Made by a program: the position numbers and the translations under genes. The notes under the pieces were generated by a model. That model searched no databases and was not told where the DNA came from. It saw only the letters and a program-made list of their open reading frames with translations. From Knufia peltigerae (Eukaryota > Ascomycota > Eurotiomycetes > Chaetothyriales > Trichomeriaceae), in NCBI GenBank assembly GCA_030247855.1, contig JAPDRN010000024.1:1-64000 (forward strand): a DNA stretch of 64,000 nucleotides, in the 5' to 3' direction. Positions 20,350 through 30,719 of this stretch are shown one piece after another. Positions within the stretch are counted from its first letter, which is position 1; the number at the start of each line of letters is the position of its first letter.

Positions 20350-21093
20350 CTAGTCGGCGCCCAAGGGGTAGAAGAAGTTTTTCTTCAAATCCTGTTGGTG
20401 AGGATGCCGAATCCCCAAGGGCGCCCCCCATCCACCTCCTCCTCCACCGCGAGGTTGTTTCGGAGCCCTCTCCTCCTTCTGGTGTCGTCCTTGCGCCCTA
20501 TTCTCGCGCTTGTTCTCCTTCTTGCGCAGGGCCCTCTCCTTTCTCTTTCTGATGTCGCGCTGGACCTTGGTCTCGGTCCACTCTCCCGTCACGAGGGAAC
20601 ACTGTGCACACTCCGTGCACCAGCCGTGCGAGATCTCCAAGCCATGGATGCAGTCGACATGCACCCAGGCACCACAGGGCAAGCAAACGAGCATTTCCGG
20701 CACGAGGCCGGCGCCGTCGCAAGTCAAACAACCGCCGGCGGTTGTGACCGATGCCCGGTGAAGAAATGGGAGAAATTTCGCATCGAGAAGGCCCTTGAGC
20801 CCTCCCAAGTCATCCTTGGTCCGCCACAAGGGCGACACCAAGCCCAGGAAACCAGACCACCAACCCAGAACAACGTCCGCCCAGTCGACATCTGGGGGTC
20901 CATCCACACCCAGAGCGAGATGAGGGTCGTTTGGGAGGCGCCACAAGAGCCCAAACAACTCCAGGCGGGGCTCAACCTCGCCAAAAACGAGGAGGAGCAA
21001 CGCCACGAGCAGGCGGAGAGAGAAGAAGGCGGCAAAGGCGACACACTTGGTGCCGAGGGCGAGCAATGCCATGATGAGTTGATTGGCCTCCAT
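20350..21093 (-). CDS. Cys-rich zinc-binding membrane protein, in-frame TAG near the C-terminus
   Basis: 247 residues from ATG 21093 (good context CAAAATGG) to TAG at 20352-20350. The N-terminus is strongly hydrophobic (residues 5-40, LLALGTKCVAFAAFFSLRLL), predicting one or two membrane segments. A further hydrophobic stretch contains VLGWWSGFLGLV. A Cys/His cluster follows: CLTCDGAG, CLPCGAWVHVDC, CTECAQC. This spacing suggests a RING- or PHD-like zinc fold. The C-terminal part is highly basic and helical. I cannot name the family; a membrane-anchored ubiquitin-ligase-like role is possible but unproven. The frame stays open for 49 codons after the TAG, see separate entry. An opposite-strand open frame of similar length is present but has no domain. 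Confidence 0.65.
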   Translation of the reverse strand: MEANQLIMALLALGTKCVAFAAFFSLRLLVALLLLVFGEVEPRLELFGLLWRLPNDPHLALGVDGPPDVDWADVVLGWWSGFLGLVSPLWRTKDDLGGLKGLLDAKFLPFLHRASVTTAGGCLTCDGAGLVPEMLVCLPCGAWVHVDCIHGLEISHGWCTECAQCSLVTGEWTETKVQRDIRKRKERALRKKENKRENRAQGRHQKEERAPKQPRGGGGGGWGAPLGIRHPHQQDLKKNFFYPLGAD

Positions 21094-22142
21094 TTTGTCG
21101 AGGCAAGGAGAGAGATGTGTATGTGCGTTTCGAGGGTATAAGGAGGGAGAAGGGAGAGAAAGAGGAAAAGGATTCGAACTTACCTGGGGGGATACTCACA
21201 GACTTTCACATTGATGGAAAGAACAAACCCTTCCCACGCGGAGAACACAGCATGAATAGGGACAATAGGCCATGATTCATGAGGCAGAGGGTTCAATAGA
21301 ATGTATCGACGCAAGATGAACGATGGCTCAAGAACGGAGCGCATGAATGAGGGAGGAATTTGCACCGCGGGGCTTGGGCTTGTCTAGGCGGTTGAGAAGG
21401 GTGGGTGAGGTGTTGATGGCCTCAGCCGTAAGATGGCGGTCCCAGAATGACCATAGGGACAGTGAAACGATGTGTACAGACGCCGCCGCGACTATATTTG
21501 TCCCTACCATGTGCTTTGAGCATGAGATCGTTGGTCTGAGGCTCAAAAAGGCCCATGAAAGACTGCAAGGTGGGCGAGCATGGTGTGTTGAAGTGCACAC
21601 AGTAACAAACGGAACCCTCAGCCTGGTCGAACTGAGGCAGCATTGTCAAGCCAGGAGGGATCCAGTGCTATCGTCAGTGCACAATAGAGGATACAATGGG
21701 ATGTCGTCAAGAGGCGAATACCTGTGGTACCTAGGTTGTGTATGAGATAGACACAGTGTTTTTGTGTCGTGTGAAAAGGGGGATGTTGGACGCATGAATG
21801 AATTGGCGTGTATTTCGGACTCAACGATAGCTCCAAGAATCTCTGTTACGGGCCATCGATACAGCAGACGCCAACACTGACAGTAAACACCCAAGAGCAT
21901 GGTCAGGTCTCGACTTGACGTTCTTCTCAAAGTGCTATGTCAGATTGACATTGCATTTGCTACTCGTATGCCCCTCGATTATATGAGATTGGATTACGTT
22001 ACCCCCCCGGTCCCCCGTTATTGTTGTTGATGACGGAATCCCTCGCCGATCTGATTGATATACGGAGAGTAGATTTTAGGTATATGTACCTCTCCCCCTT
22101 CTTCTATTTTATACATCCCAAAAAAAGAACAAAAAAATAAAA
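21094..22142. promoter_or_regulatory. Long divergent promoter region
   Basis: 1,049 nt between the Cys-rich membrane protein (minus) and the DsbA-like gene (plus). It contains a G-run (CCCCCCCGG near 22003) and an A-rich leader immediately before ATG 22143. Short open frames are not protein-like. Confidence 0.45.
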
Positions 22143-22781
22143 ATGGCTCTACCACCCAAGTTCTCCGGGCAGCTGCTCGCCTCTGCCGCTTCTCACGGTA
22201 TTGAAGCCAAACACACAATCGAGATCTACTTGGACTACGTCTGCCCGTTCTCCGCAAAGATCTTCAAGACGTTCTACAACGAGGTCATCCCCATCATTCG
22301 AACCAAGTATACAAACCCAGGAGTTCGGGTCATATTCCGACAACAGATCCAACCGTGGCACCCATCTTCGACGCTCGTGCACGAAGCCGGCGCCGCCGTA
22401 CTGCAGACGGCTCCCAAATCGTTCTGGGCGTTCTCGGAGAAGCTCTTCCAGCAGCAGACCGACTACTTTGACGTCAACGTCGTCAACGAGGTACGCAACG
22501 ACACCTACAGGCGACTGGCCAAGCTGGCGGGCACGGTGGACGGGGTGGACGAGAAAACCATTCTGGACTTGCTGTTGGTTCCGGACAAGCCGGACGACGA
22601 CGGTGGTCTGAACATCGGAAACAAGGTTACCAACGACGTCAAGTTGATGGTCAAGGCCAACAGACTCACAGGTGTCCATGTCACTCCGACGGTCTTGTTC
22701 AATGGAGTCGAAGAACGCAGCATATCTTCTGGCTGGACGGTGGGACAGTGGGAGGAGTGGCTCAAGAAGAATGCGACATGA
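22143..22781 (+). CDS. DsbA-like thioredoxin-fold protein
   Basis: Single-exon, 212 residues, ATG at 22143 after an A-rich leader (AAAAATAAAAATGG). The N-terminal beta strand leads into an active-site-like motif: IEIYLDYVCPFSAKIF, in which CPFS replaces the CxxC of true oxidoreductases, so only one Cys remains. The later cis-Pro loop is GVHVTPTVLFNGVEE, typical of thioredoxin_4/DsbA-like proteins. The family includes 2-hydroxychromene-2-carboxylate isomerase and GST-kappa relatives. With a single Cys, a glutathione-dependent or chaperone role is more likely than disulfide formation. No signal peptide is seen. Confidence 0.85.
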   Translation: MALPPKFSGQLLASAASHGIEAKHTIEIYLDYVCPFSAKIFKTFYNEVIPIIRTKYTNPGVRVIFRQQIQPWHPSSTLVHEAGAAVLQTAPKSFWAFSEKLFQQQTDYFDVNVVNEVRNDTYRRLAKLAGTVDGVDEKTILDLLLVPDKPDDDGGLNIGNKVTNDVKLMVKANRLTGVHVTPTVLFNGVEERSISSGWTVGQWEEWLKKNAT

Positions 22782-23084
22782 GCTTCGTGTGGCCGAACCG
22801 ATACCTCTGAACTTAATGCGAAAACAAAGATTTGCAGTTAGATTGAAGCAGTGTATCTGGCCTGCTGCCCAGGGAGTTATAATTGATCGTTGAACTAGGT
22901 ATGCAAGGCCTGAATGAACGTCTAATATCTGGTGCCCAAATCCCGTCCGTTTGCGGTCATTAGTCAAGTCATATAAACCTGGTAAGCACGCTCGCTGAAT
23001 GCACAATTGAATACAGTTCCCACAACAACAGATTAACGCCATCCCAATGCTGCGCTGTTTGAGTGACCTTGAAACATTCCTTGA
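22782..23084. other. Intergenic between convergent genes
   Basis: 303 nt of 3' flanks of the DsbA-like gene and cks1. No feature is seen. Confidence 0.4.
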
Positions 23085-23577
23085 TCATTGAGCTGGAGGC
23101 TGATACCCAATCGGACGCCTGAGAACGTCAGTATGTGCTTTCAACCGAGGAGTTTGTGGACTCACTTGAACAGCAGAATGTGTGGTTCTGGCTCGTGTAC
23201 CTCATAGTGTTCCCATCCGAGACTCTGCGCAGTCTAAGCCGAAAATCCTTCTCGTGAAGTCTGGATAACTAACCTGTGTAATTCCAAGGGCTCGCCATTC
23301 ATCTTCCCACAGGAGCTTCAGCGTTCCCTTAGACTCGTCAAAGTAATCTCGTGGAATAGCTTTCAACATGGCTTTCGGCAGTTGGACGTGTCGGTATTCA
23401 TACTCTGAATCAGAGTACCTGGACGTTGTGAGATTTTGTTCTACACCTCCTTGCTCTTTGGTCTTACCTTGCAGAGTATCCGATCGAGTCGATAAATTCC
23501 TCCAACCGCGCTCTCTCATTCTCAAGCAATTGCCTTGGCTTCTTGTTTCGTCGTGACATATCGATATTGGCAGTCAT
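23085..23577 (-). CDS. cks1: Cyclin-dependent kinase regulatory subunit Cks1/Suc1
   Basis: Four exons: 23577-23468, 23418-23274, 23224-23166, 23118-23085; 115 residues. Introns are about 50 nt with donors GTAAGA, GTTAGT and GTGAGT. The joined sequence holds the full Cks fold: ERARLEEFIDSIGYSARYSD, then EYRHVQLPKAML (phosphate-binding Arg and the conserved HVxLP), the DYFDESKGTLKLLWEDEWR region, GITQSLGWEHYEVHEPEPHI (hinge HxPEPH) and LLFKRPIGYQPP. Cks1 binds Cdk1 and phosphorylated substrates and is needed for mitotic progression. A stop could be read straight after LLFK, but the strong GTGAGT donor there and the recovered RPIGYQPP end, as in fungal homologues, favour the last small exon. Divergent from rsc4. 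Confidence 0.95.
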
Positions 23578-24313
23578 TGTGCGAGTGTCACGGGAAAATC
23601 GATGAAATTGCTCGTCGACCCAGTTCGTTCGAGGTAGGAGCCTGTGCTATCGAAGTGGCACCGAGCGGGAACCAAGGAAAGGCTATGTATTGGCCTTGAA
23701 CGAATGAAGGTCTCGTGCTCCTGAATCGCGTCGGAGAGTTTACGTAGGTTTGTGGATGCGAAAGGAGAAGTCTTGTTAAAAAGTAGGTTATCCTGAAAGT
23801 ACAACGGTAGGCAGGCGGCAAGAAAAGAAGAGAATGATGATCGCTGCACCACCACTTTGTCCAGTGTGTTTGTGGTCGAATTTCCAGGTCACAACGACAG
23901 TGGCAGAACGACGAAGCACTGTAAACACACAAGGATCGCAATGCGGGAAGGAGCAGAGCCAATGACGGTGGCCGCAGCCGCAGCCAAGCGACTAATTTCC
24001 AACCGTCAGGGTCAACTTCGGCAGCTTTGCCGACATTAGGTAAGCATCATTGCCTCTCCACGTGACTCGATTCTTGCCTGTACTGTCGCGTCTGCGGTGG
24101 GTTTTGTATGAAGGACAGAGAGAGCAGCACATGGATGAGATGGAGTGATATGCATTGGGGGCCCCTGGTATTCAATGTGTCTGCAATTGGCTTGAATACA
24201 CCATCCAAGGCTGTGACTCTGTTTCAGCACCTATTATCCAGCCCGCCGACAGTTGCTGCGCGCCAAACCCCCAAGATCGCTCTACGTGTCGAAAAGTTAA
24301 GAGTGCCCAAAAC
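23578..24313. promoter_or_regulatory. Divergent promoter, cks1 and rsc4
   Basis: 736 nt between ATGs of two conserved chromatin/cell-cycle genes. CACGTGAC-like bases occur near 24060. No open frame is convincing. Confidence 0.5.
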
Positions 24314-26649
24314 ATGACCTCGAAGCGCAGAAGCGGCCCTACAGGCTCACCCGAAGACTATCCAGACACACCTGATCCCAAGCGACGCAAGCGTAACGAC
24401 GTAAGTCACTCAACCAACTCCCTTTTATGTTTCTTTCCTCCAGATCCTATATCCTTCATCCCGCCAACCCCAAACTGCCTCGACTTCTGTCGCACTCGCT
24501 ACGCCAGAAGCCCCGCGCAGCAGTCCTACCATCGCGCTCCGTCGCAATCATGCCCGCATTGCTCCCGCCATGTTCTTCCGCACTTGACCATGACTGCAGT
24601 GCAGTCAAGTAGTTTGCTGCAGCTTCGCTAACTCCATCAATCTTTAACAGGACGCCCACTTTCCCGACGTAGAAACTCGAGAAACCACAACAGAGATAGG
24701 CCTCAAACTTGTCGGCTCCCTAAAACGATCCCAGGATAAGAACGGGCGTAATGTTGCTGTTCACTTCCTCGATCTTCCCGACAGGGATGAATATCCTGAC
24801 TACTATTTGTCGACTGCAATGCCTATGTCCCTTAATACCATCGAAGAGAGCTTGAAAACCCATGAATATGAGAACCTGGAAAAGCTGGAGTCGGACCTGA
24901 AGCGTATGGTGCAGAATGCAAAGGACTATAATCATTACAAGTCTGGCATATATGAGGATGCAGAGCGTATTCGCAAGGCCATATCCAATTTCATGCCCAA
25001 GCACAATCCAGCATACCTGAGGGCTGACTACAAAGCCTACCCGACCCCAATCCCGCAAGAACTAATTGACCAACTCAGCAAGGCATCAACTCCATCAGAA
25101 GCTGTTGTGCCTGAGAAGATCAAATTGACCTTCTCGACCAAGAGACGGCAAAGCGAAGCTGCACGATCCACGCCAGGAGACCAACCGGGTGACCTGAAAG
25201 AAGAACAGCTGAATTTCCTCAGAGAATTGTCAGCGCAAGAAGATGCCATGTAAGTCGCGAGCGACTTATGTCTCTGAAAGTAGTCACACTGACGTTTTGA
25301 TAGCAACTTCGAGGAGAGGGTATCGAAGAAAGACTATCCTGATTACTATAAAGTCATCAAAAACCCCACCTCTATATCAGATGTCAGATCCATGGTTGAG
25401 GACAATGTTGTTCAAGATTGGGACTCATTAGGCAAGGAAGTCCGCTTGATCTGGGAAAATGCTAAAGAGTACAATCAAGAGGGATCCGAGATATACGAGA
25501 TGGCAGAGAAGCTCGAGGTATGTGCCTGTTTGGACTTGCCATCCCATCCATATCTGGTCTTGCGCACCATATTTTCTCGCTACATGACCCATTTCGAACT
25601 CTGCACTCTGTTATTGTCACACGTTCCCATCCGTATGAAGACCATACGGGCATATCGCTAACACTCTACAGACGTGGTCCCAAGACAGACTGTATACGCT
25701 TGGCGCTGTGCCGAAGAGCAAAATCAAGCTCTCCTTATCCCAGCCAAAACAACCAAAGGCTCTCAAACTCAAGATGGGCTCCTCCACTCCACAACCGCCA
25801 AATGCAGGTTTCACGATCGACAGTGAATCTCTACGGCGGCAGAAGGAAGAGATGGGCGAAGCTCTCAGCCGTGCACGAGCAAGTTCAAAAGGAACTCAAG
25901 TCAACGGCTCGACTCCGGTTCCTTCAAGTGCTGCCCTCAGTACCCGACGCAGCACTTCGGTCGCTACAGAGCGCACTGATGTTAAAACATCCAATGCTAA
26001 TGGCACAAACGCAAACACCCCTCAATTGACAACAGCGACAACAGCGACAACAGCAATCCCACCTACAAACAATGTTGCTCAGCTGCCGACACCAGTCCAG
26101 GAGCTGGGCACTCCTGCGCCAGCAGCGCCACTTACCAATGGTGTCCGTAGTCATGAATCTTCCACTCCGCAAGGAATTTCAAAGCAGAGTGTCGTACCGT
26201 TCGAGCGACAATATCGTGATCCTGGGAAGGGCATTGAATCGGCCTTGTTGGGCTCTGTGATCTTCATGACAAACCCCAACAATCCTAACGACCCGAAATG
26301 GAAACTTGTACGACAGGCCTCCGCAACACGCACTCAGACGTCTGGCTTCATTTCCGTACCTTTCGGATATCGAGATGTTCGCATCATCCCGCTGCCAACG
26401 ACAGAGTTCAAATCACGTCGGCGGTCACGGGTGCTGGTCATGCACAACGCACACGTTTTCCGAGAACCAAACTCGCCTGTCGCCGGGGCTTACGATGTGC
26501 AACTTGTTCCTGGCGAAAATACCTTGTCGGTCGAAGTTCTGGCCGATCTCAAGGACGGCGAAAAGAAGGACTACGCGCCCCCACAATTACAATTCGACTT
26601 TGAGAAGTGTACTTTGATTGTCAATGTTAATCCGCAACAGGTGTCTTGA
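24314..26649 (+). CDS. rsc4: Rsc4-like double-bromodomain subunit of the RSC remodeller
   Basis: Four exons: 24314-24400, 24651-25249, 25304-25517, 25672-26649; 625 residues. The first intron is 250 nt, long for this window. Bromodomain 1 spans roughly residues 45-140 (DEYPDYYLSTAMPMSLNTIE ... VQNAKDYNHYKS, with the acetyl-lysine-type Asn in DYN). Bromodomain 2 starts near 225 (KKDYPDYYKVIKNPTSISDV ... IWENAKEYNQEGS). A Ser/Thr/Pro-rich linker follows and a C-terminal beta-rich domain (GSVIFMTNPNNPNDPKWKLV ... RDVRIIPLPTTEF) ends the protein, as in Rsc4 homologues. In yeast, Rsc4 tandem bromodomains read acetylated H3 for RSC recruitment. Splice joints are supported by phase and by continuous bromodomain motifs. 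Confidence 0.9.
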
Positions 26650-27349
26650 TTGGATATGGTGTTTCGATTCATCGATGGGGTCTGGCAATTGAATTTCCAA
26701 GGCTTTTTCATGTTCTAGACCAGAAAAAGTCCAGTTCCAAGAAATGGCTTCATTGCAATCCTTTGGAACGATATGAGAGAACGCGCGTGAAGCTGTCCAG
26801 CGTTTGGAGTTTTGAGGGTTTTGCACAGTGGCATTTTTGGGGAGTTCGAGAAGAACGGACTCGTTGGTTCCAATGGATTGTGCAGCACGCACTCATAGCA
26901 TGCTGTTTCACTACCTAGCTAGGTAGGTAGGGAGGCGCTGGTGGGCATTCTTCTTTTTTTGCTCTCCTCCGCAGAAGCAATGGCCAATTTTCAATCGCTC
27001 ACGGGACACATGGTCTGGGAGTGCCTTGAAGGAGGATATGCCCATGTTTTAATTGCGAACTAGATTGCCTTTTGAGGGTCGTCAATTTTCATCGTATGCT
27101 AAGTGAGGCGCCATTCAGAGTATACAGCAAATATCTATACAGTAGTGACCGCCTGGGCACCGGAGACCCCTACTCCTCGAGCATCTCCTTGCTGTCATAT
27201 GGACAGACTTATATATGAGACATATGTCTCAGTCGAGACAACATGAACGTCCCGGGACACTGCAACGGGCGCCGTGGTTCACGCTTTGCGAGTATGTTAT
27301 TCAAAAGTGATATTATTTCAAGCCTTCAACTTTGTTCGAGAGAGGGCCA
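26650..27349. other. Intergenic between convergent genes, with palindromes
   Basis: 700 nt. It holds CTACCTAGCTAGGTAGGTAG (26911-26930) and a 14-nt perfect palindrome GAGACATATGTCTC at 27217-27230. No gene is supported. Confidence 0.5.
27217..27230. repeat. 14-nt perfect palindrome
   Basis: GAGACATATGTCTC, directly followed by AGTCGAGAC. It sits 120 nt from the stop of the DUF3844 gene, on its 3' side. It might bind a factor or mark an mRNA 3' structure. Confidence 0.5.
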
Positions 27350-28616
27350 CTACTTCCCAGCCTTGGGACCGGCGACGCCAGCTCCAATGACACTCGGCAA
27401 CGGCTCACTGCCCATCTTGAACAGCATGCCGATGGCGCCGGCGATCAAGACGGCCATCAGGACGCCGAAGCTGGCAAACAACAGGAACGGGACGCTGACG
27501 TCCTTCTTTTCGCACGCCGCCCCGCCCCACTGCACCGTCTTCTTGGTCCCGTCTTCGTTGACCCTGGCCAGGGTCGTCCCGCATTTACACTTGAAGCAGT
27601 TCGTGTGAGCCTTGTAGCAGTCGCCGTGGCCCGAGCAAAAGTTGGTGGTGTTCTCGCACGCAGACTTGGAGGAGAAGCAGCTTGGGATGACGGACGGGAG
27701 GGTGAAGTTTGCCGACGCGTTCGTCGGGGTGACGTCGTCGATGATCGAGGCCGCAGATGTAGCGGCGGCGGGAAGATCAAGAGGTTCTTCTTTGCTTTGG
27801 ACGGGGACAGAGCGGGCCCGGTGCTCGTGTTCGTGTTCGTGGGTGGAGGGCTTCGTGGATGGGTAGAGCTTGGAGGGCAAGAAGAGCACGGTGGACTCGA
27901 TGTTCTCGGTCGCGCAAAAGTGTTTGAGGATGCGAATCAACGAGGGCAATTTCGATTTGACCTCTTTGGGCTTGCTGGGGAGGAAGCTGTGTAGAGACAT
28001 GATGATGGGTAGTGTCGGAATCTCGGCCGGTGAGAGGCACAGAGTATCCTGATACAAAACAGCGTCAGTGGAGGTTTCACGGAACAGGCAAAACCGGCAG
28101 AGAACGTACGCCATCGAGATGGTATGAAAGAATGACTTCGACGCCGTATGCGCCGGGAGTGTTCATGCTCGGTGGCACAATGTACTCGCAAATGCCTTCT
28201 GTTCTGTGCCGGCGTGGAATGTGTTTGAAATCTGTTAGCAGGTCCTGCGTAGGTTCTTGGATCCACAGGTCAGGCATCGCTGCGTCGAGGTCGTTGATGT
28301 TCAGGTCGACATCTGTTATCCTTATAAACATTTTGCCCGGTCTCTCCTTCTTTTCCCTGTCTGCGTCGGCGAACAGAGGCGCCTGATATCCTCCGTATAC
28401 ATTGATGTCCTGAAGGAGGGCTTCATTCGTGATCCCCAGCACTCTGTCATCTGTGAGGGCTCTTCTGCGCGCGATAATGGCACTGGCTAGCTCTGAGTCG
28501 ATCATGCCCGTCGACGACGACACGACACTGTTGTCGATGGTGTAGAGATATGCGCCTTGGGCTGCGACATGGTGTGCGAGCGCAGCACAAGAGGCGAGGA
28601 GGGCGACTGACTTCAT
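27350..28616 (-). CDS. DUF3844 (Vps3844-type) ER/vacuolar membrane glycoprotein
   Basis: Two exons, 28616-28110 and 28048-27350, intron 61 nt (GTACGT...TATCAG); 401 residues. A signal peptide opens the protein (MKSVALLASCAALAHHVAAQ). The lumenal part has IPPSM-like and basic segments. The C-terminus is the diagnostic fungal DUF3844 domain: CFSSKSACENTTNFCSGHG, then CYKAHTNCFKCKCGTT (EGF-like Cys spacing), WGGAACEKKDVSVPFLLF leading into the membrane span (FGVLMAVLIAGAIGML) and a short cytosolic tail. In yeasts such proteins have been linked to protein sorting, but the biochemical role is not established. Orientation: lumenal N-terminus, single TM. Confidence 0.9.
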
Positions 28617-29135
28617 GGTGAATTTGCTGCCAGCTCCAGGAACGGTGGTTGAGATGTGCTGGTAGCTGGGAAGGAGGCAGTTGTCAAAGGACTACTCCGT
28701 GTTGGTAGAAGACGAAGTGCAGCTGGGTCGAGGATGGGGAAGTGTATGTACTGTACAGAAGTAATATGGAGTAGGGACACTATCGTAGAAGCGTGTTAGG
28801 TACTGACCGCCCCCTGTAGCCTTGTGGCGGGCACCTCTTCACGTGTCAAATTTATCGTGCGCACGTCTCCCCCCGCTGCCAAAACCATCAATTCTTTCGA
28901 GAGTCTAGAGTCCGCAACGAGGCTTACAACTCCCCTGACGCTCCATATCTCTTATGTACGGGTATCCTCTGCTGTCACATCTACTATAGGCGTTCTCTCA
29001 CGCACATTTGCTTGTGTTGAAGCAGGCTGGCCTGACGGATCGACATCCTCTATCCGCTACCATGCCGTCTGTGAGGCATCTCAATGCTGCGCTATCTCTT
29101 TCGCCGATCGCGGTCCATTCGCGTTCCGCTTAAGA
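28617..29135. promoter_or_regulatory. Divergent upstream region, DUF3844 gene and orphan gene
   Basis: About 520 nt. From 28824 to 29135 the frame of the downstream gene is stop-free without an ATG. A small ATG-led open frame at 29061 (MPSVRHLNAALSLSPIA) has mitochondrial-presequence character but stops after 23 codons. Confidence 0.4.
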
Positions 29136-30497
29136 ATGGCGTTTTCGACTTGCAGAGGGTATCGGTCAAGAAGCAGTCAAAGTAGGTTCCCTGGTCCCGC
29201 TCCAGTCGTTGAGGCTGATGTGGTTGGCAGACCTATAGCTTCTCGTGTCCTTACTACATTCCTCATTAGTTATTGCGTACTGAATACGATCCGCTATGTC
29301 GTGCCACAAAAAGATAGCCAAGGAAAGTCAGGGCCTGTGTCCGAGACGAAGGATACCAGCGGGGGTTGGCTTGACGGTGCAAGAGATCAGAGCAAAGTCC
29401 AAGAGCATTCCCAGGCGACCACGTTTGATTCGAAGCTGCAGCAGCAGGAAGGATTCCGCGTGTGGCTGCCATGGATGCGAGCGAGAGCACCACCGATGTA
29501 TACGCCCGATGATCCGGACTGGAAGGAGTACCAAAAATTACAACAAGATCAGAAGCTGATAACTTCCATCAAACTTCAAGTGGTTCAGATGGCCTTGGAA
29601 ACGGCTCTGCCTCGCTATCGTCTTAACATGGCTGCGGTGGGTGCTAGCCCTTATGTTGTCCGGATGGACCTTGATGTCGTTCCTCCCATCTATCCACCGG
29701 AGATATATGAAGTCTCATGTCTGTGTTTTGAGTCAAACAAATTGAGCATCGCCTGGCAAGAACTGTCGCCCGGGGTTGGTAGTAAAGTATACCACGTCTT
29801 CCATCCAGTACAGGCCGGTAATGCCTTCTACTATGGCATAAGGCAGTTCGTCACAGTCTCTTACGCCATCACTCGGGCTCGACTCATCGACTTTTACAAT
29901 TTTGTCCAGAAGCCGGCCGCTGACGGTGACAAGGATGTCGGAGAGAATACCCCGAACACAAGCGCTCTTTCTGAATCCGATAAATTGGAATCTAAGCTTT
30001 GGATCAACGGCTTATCGGAAAAAGACAAGGCGCCTTTTCTGCCGTATCTGAGTGGGGAGTACAGTGAACAACTCTCCGTGAGAGCCTACAGGGACATGGT
30101 CAAGTCTATCACCTATCAACAAGCCATCGAATCGGGAGTGGTGGTATTTCGCGCAAAGATGAACGCTCTAAGAGCCTTGTCCGGACAACTTCACGTAAGA
30201 GATGGAGTCTCAGTTGAGGGTTCGCTCGTTTGGATTGGAACTCGAGGTAGGTTTCGTCTGAATGTAAGGGCCATTTATTCTCCTGAACGCGGTTCAATCG
30301 TTGGAAATGTATTTCTGGAACGAGCATACATCGTGCCAGATACCAGCAAGTGGCACAAAAAGAAGCGAAGGCAACGGCAGAATGATGTGATAGTGCAGCC
30401 ACCAGTTGAGACAGACTCGACACAGACGCCCGTGAAGCCATTGAAAGACTCCGAATCGGCACAGCCAGATTCTTCGACCACGGAAAAGGATAAATAA
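29136..30497 (+). CDS. Membrane-anchored orphan protein, possibly mitochondrial
   Basis: 453 residues counted from the first in-frame ATG (29136); the true start is uncertain. One hydrophobic segment near residues 34-55 (RVLTTFLISYCVLNTIRYVV) may be a TM helix. The conserved-looking core begins at FRVWLPWMRARAPPMYTPDD, continues with ALPRYRLNMAAVGASPYVVR and PPIYPPEIYEVSCLCFE, then a beta-rich C-terminal part (VEGSLVWIGTRGRFRLNVRA). A basic tail and a disordered acidic end close it. I do not recognise a named family. A basic, Arg/Ser-rich N-terminus would be compatible with import into mitochondria. An upstream presequence-like exon could exist but none gave a compatible splice phase. Confidence 0.6.
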   Translation: MAFSTCRGYRSRSSQSRFPGPAPVVEADVVGRPIASRVLTTFLISYCVLNTIRYVVPQKDSQGKSGPVSETKDTSGGWLDGARDQSKVQEHSQATTFDSKLQQQEGFRVWLPWMRARAPPMYTPDDPDWKEYQKLQQDQKLITSIKLQVVQMALETALPRYRLNMAAVGASPYVVRMDLDVVPPIYPPEIYEVSCLCFESNKLSIAWQELSPGVGSKVYHVFHPVQAGNAFYYGIRQFVTVSYAITRARLIDFYNFVQKPAADGDKDVGENTPNTSALSESDKLESKLWINGLSEKDKAPFLPYLSGEYSEQLSVRAYRDMVKSITYQQAIESGVVVFRAKMNALRALSGQLHVRDGVSVEGSLVWIGTRGRFRLNVRAIYSPERGSIVGNVFLERAYIVPDTSKWHKKKRRQRQNDVIVQPPVETDSTQTPVKPLKDSESAQPDSSTTEKDK

Positions 30498-30719
30498 CGA
30501 ACGTAGACGGGCGATTTGAGGATGTGAGGACGAGGGTAGTGAAGTATCGGTTCCAACCACTATTTGGACTTATCAGTCAAGCTCACCTTGTCGGGCAGTG
30601 AAGCTCATCAACACTCAATATAAGATCAGTATCGACATCGGTCTCAAACCGCCTCGAAATCTCTCTACTTTAACAAGTGCCCCCAAAAAAGCTCGCTTCT
30701 CGTCGCACAACTGCGGTCA

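Noticed and set aside
20137..21141. 334-codon plus-strand frame
   Set aside because: Leu/Pro-rich without a domain and lacking an ATG at its start. The opposite strand has TM segments and a Cys cluster.
21165..21185. GGATTCGAACTT, resembling a tRNA T-arm
   Set aside because: No acceptor, D or anticodon stems could be folded around it.
29061..29131. Presequence-like exon for the orphan gene
   Set aside because: No GT donor in this frame has the phase needed to join the main frame with a credible acceptor.
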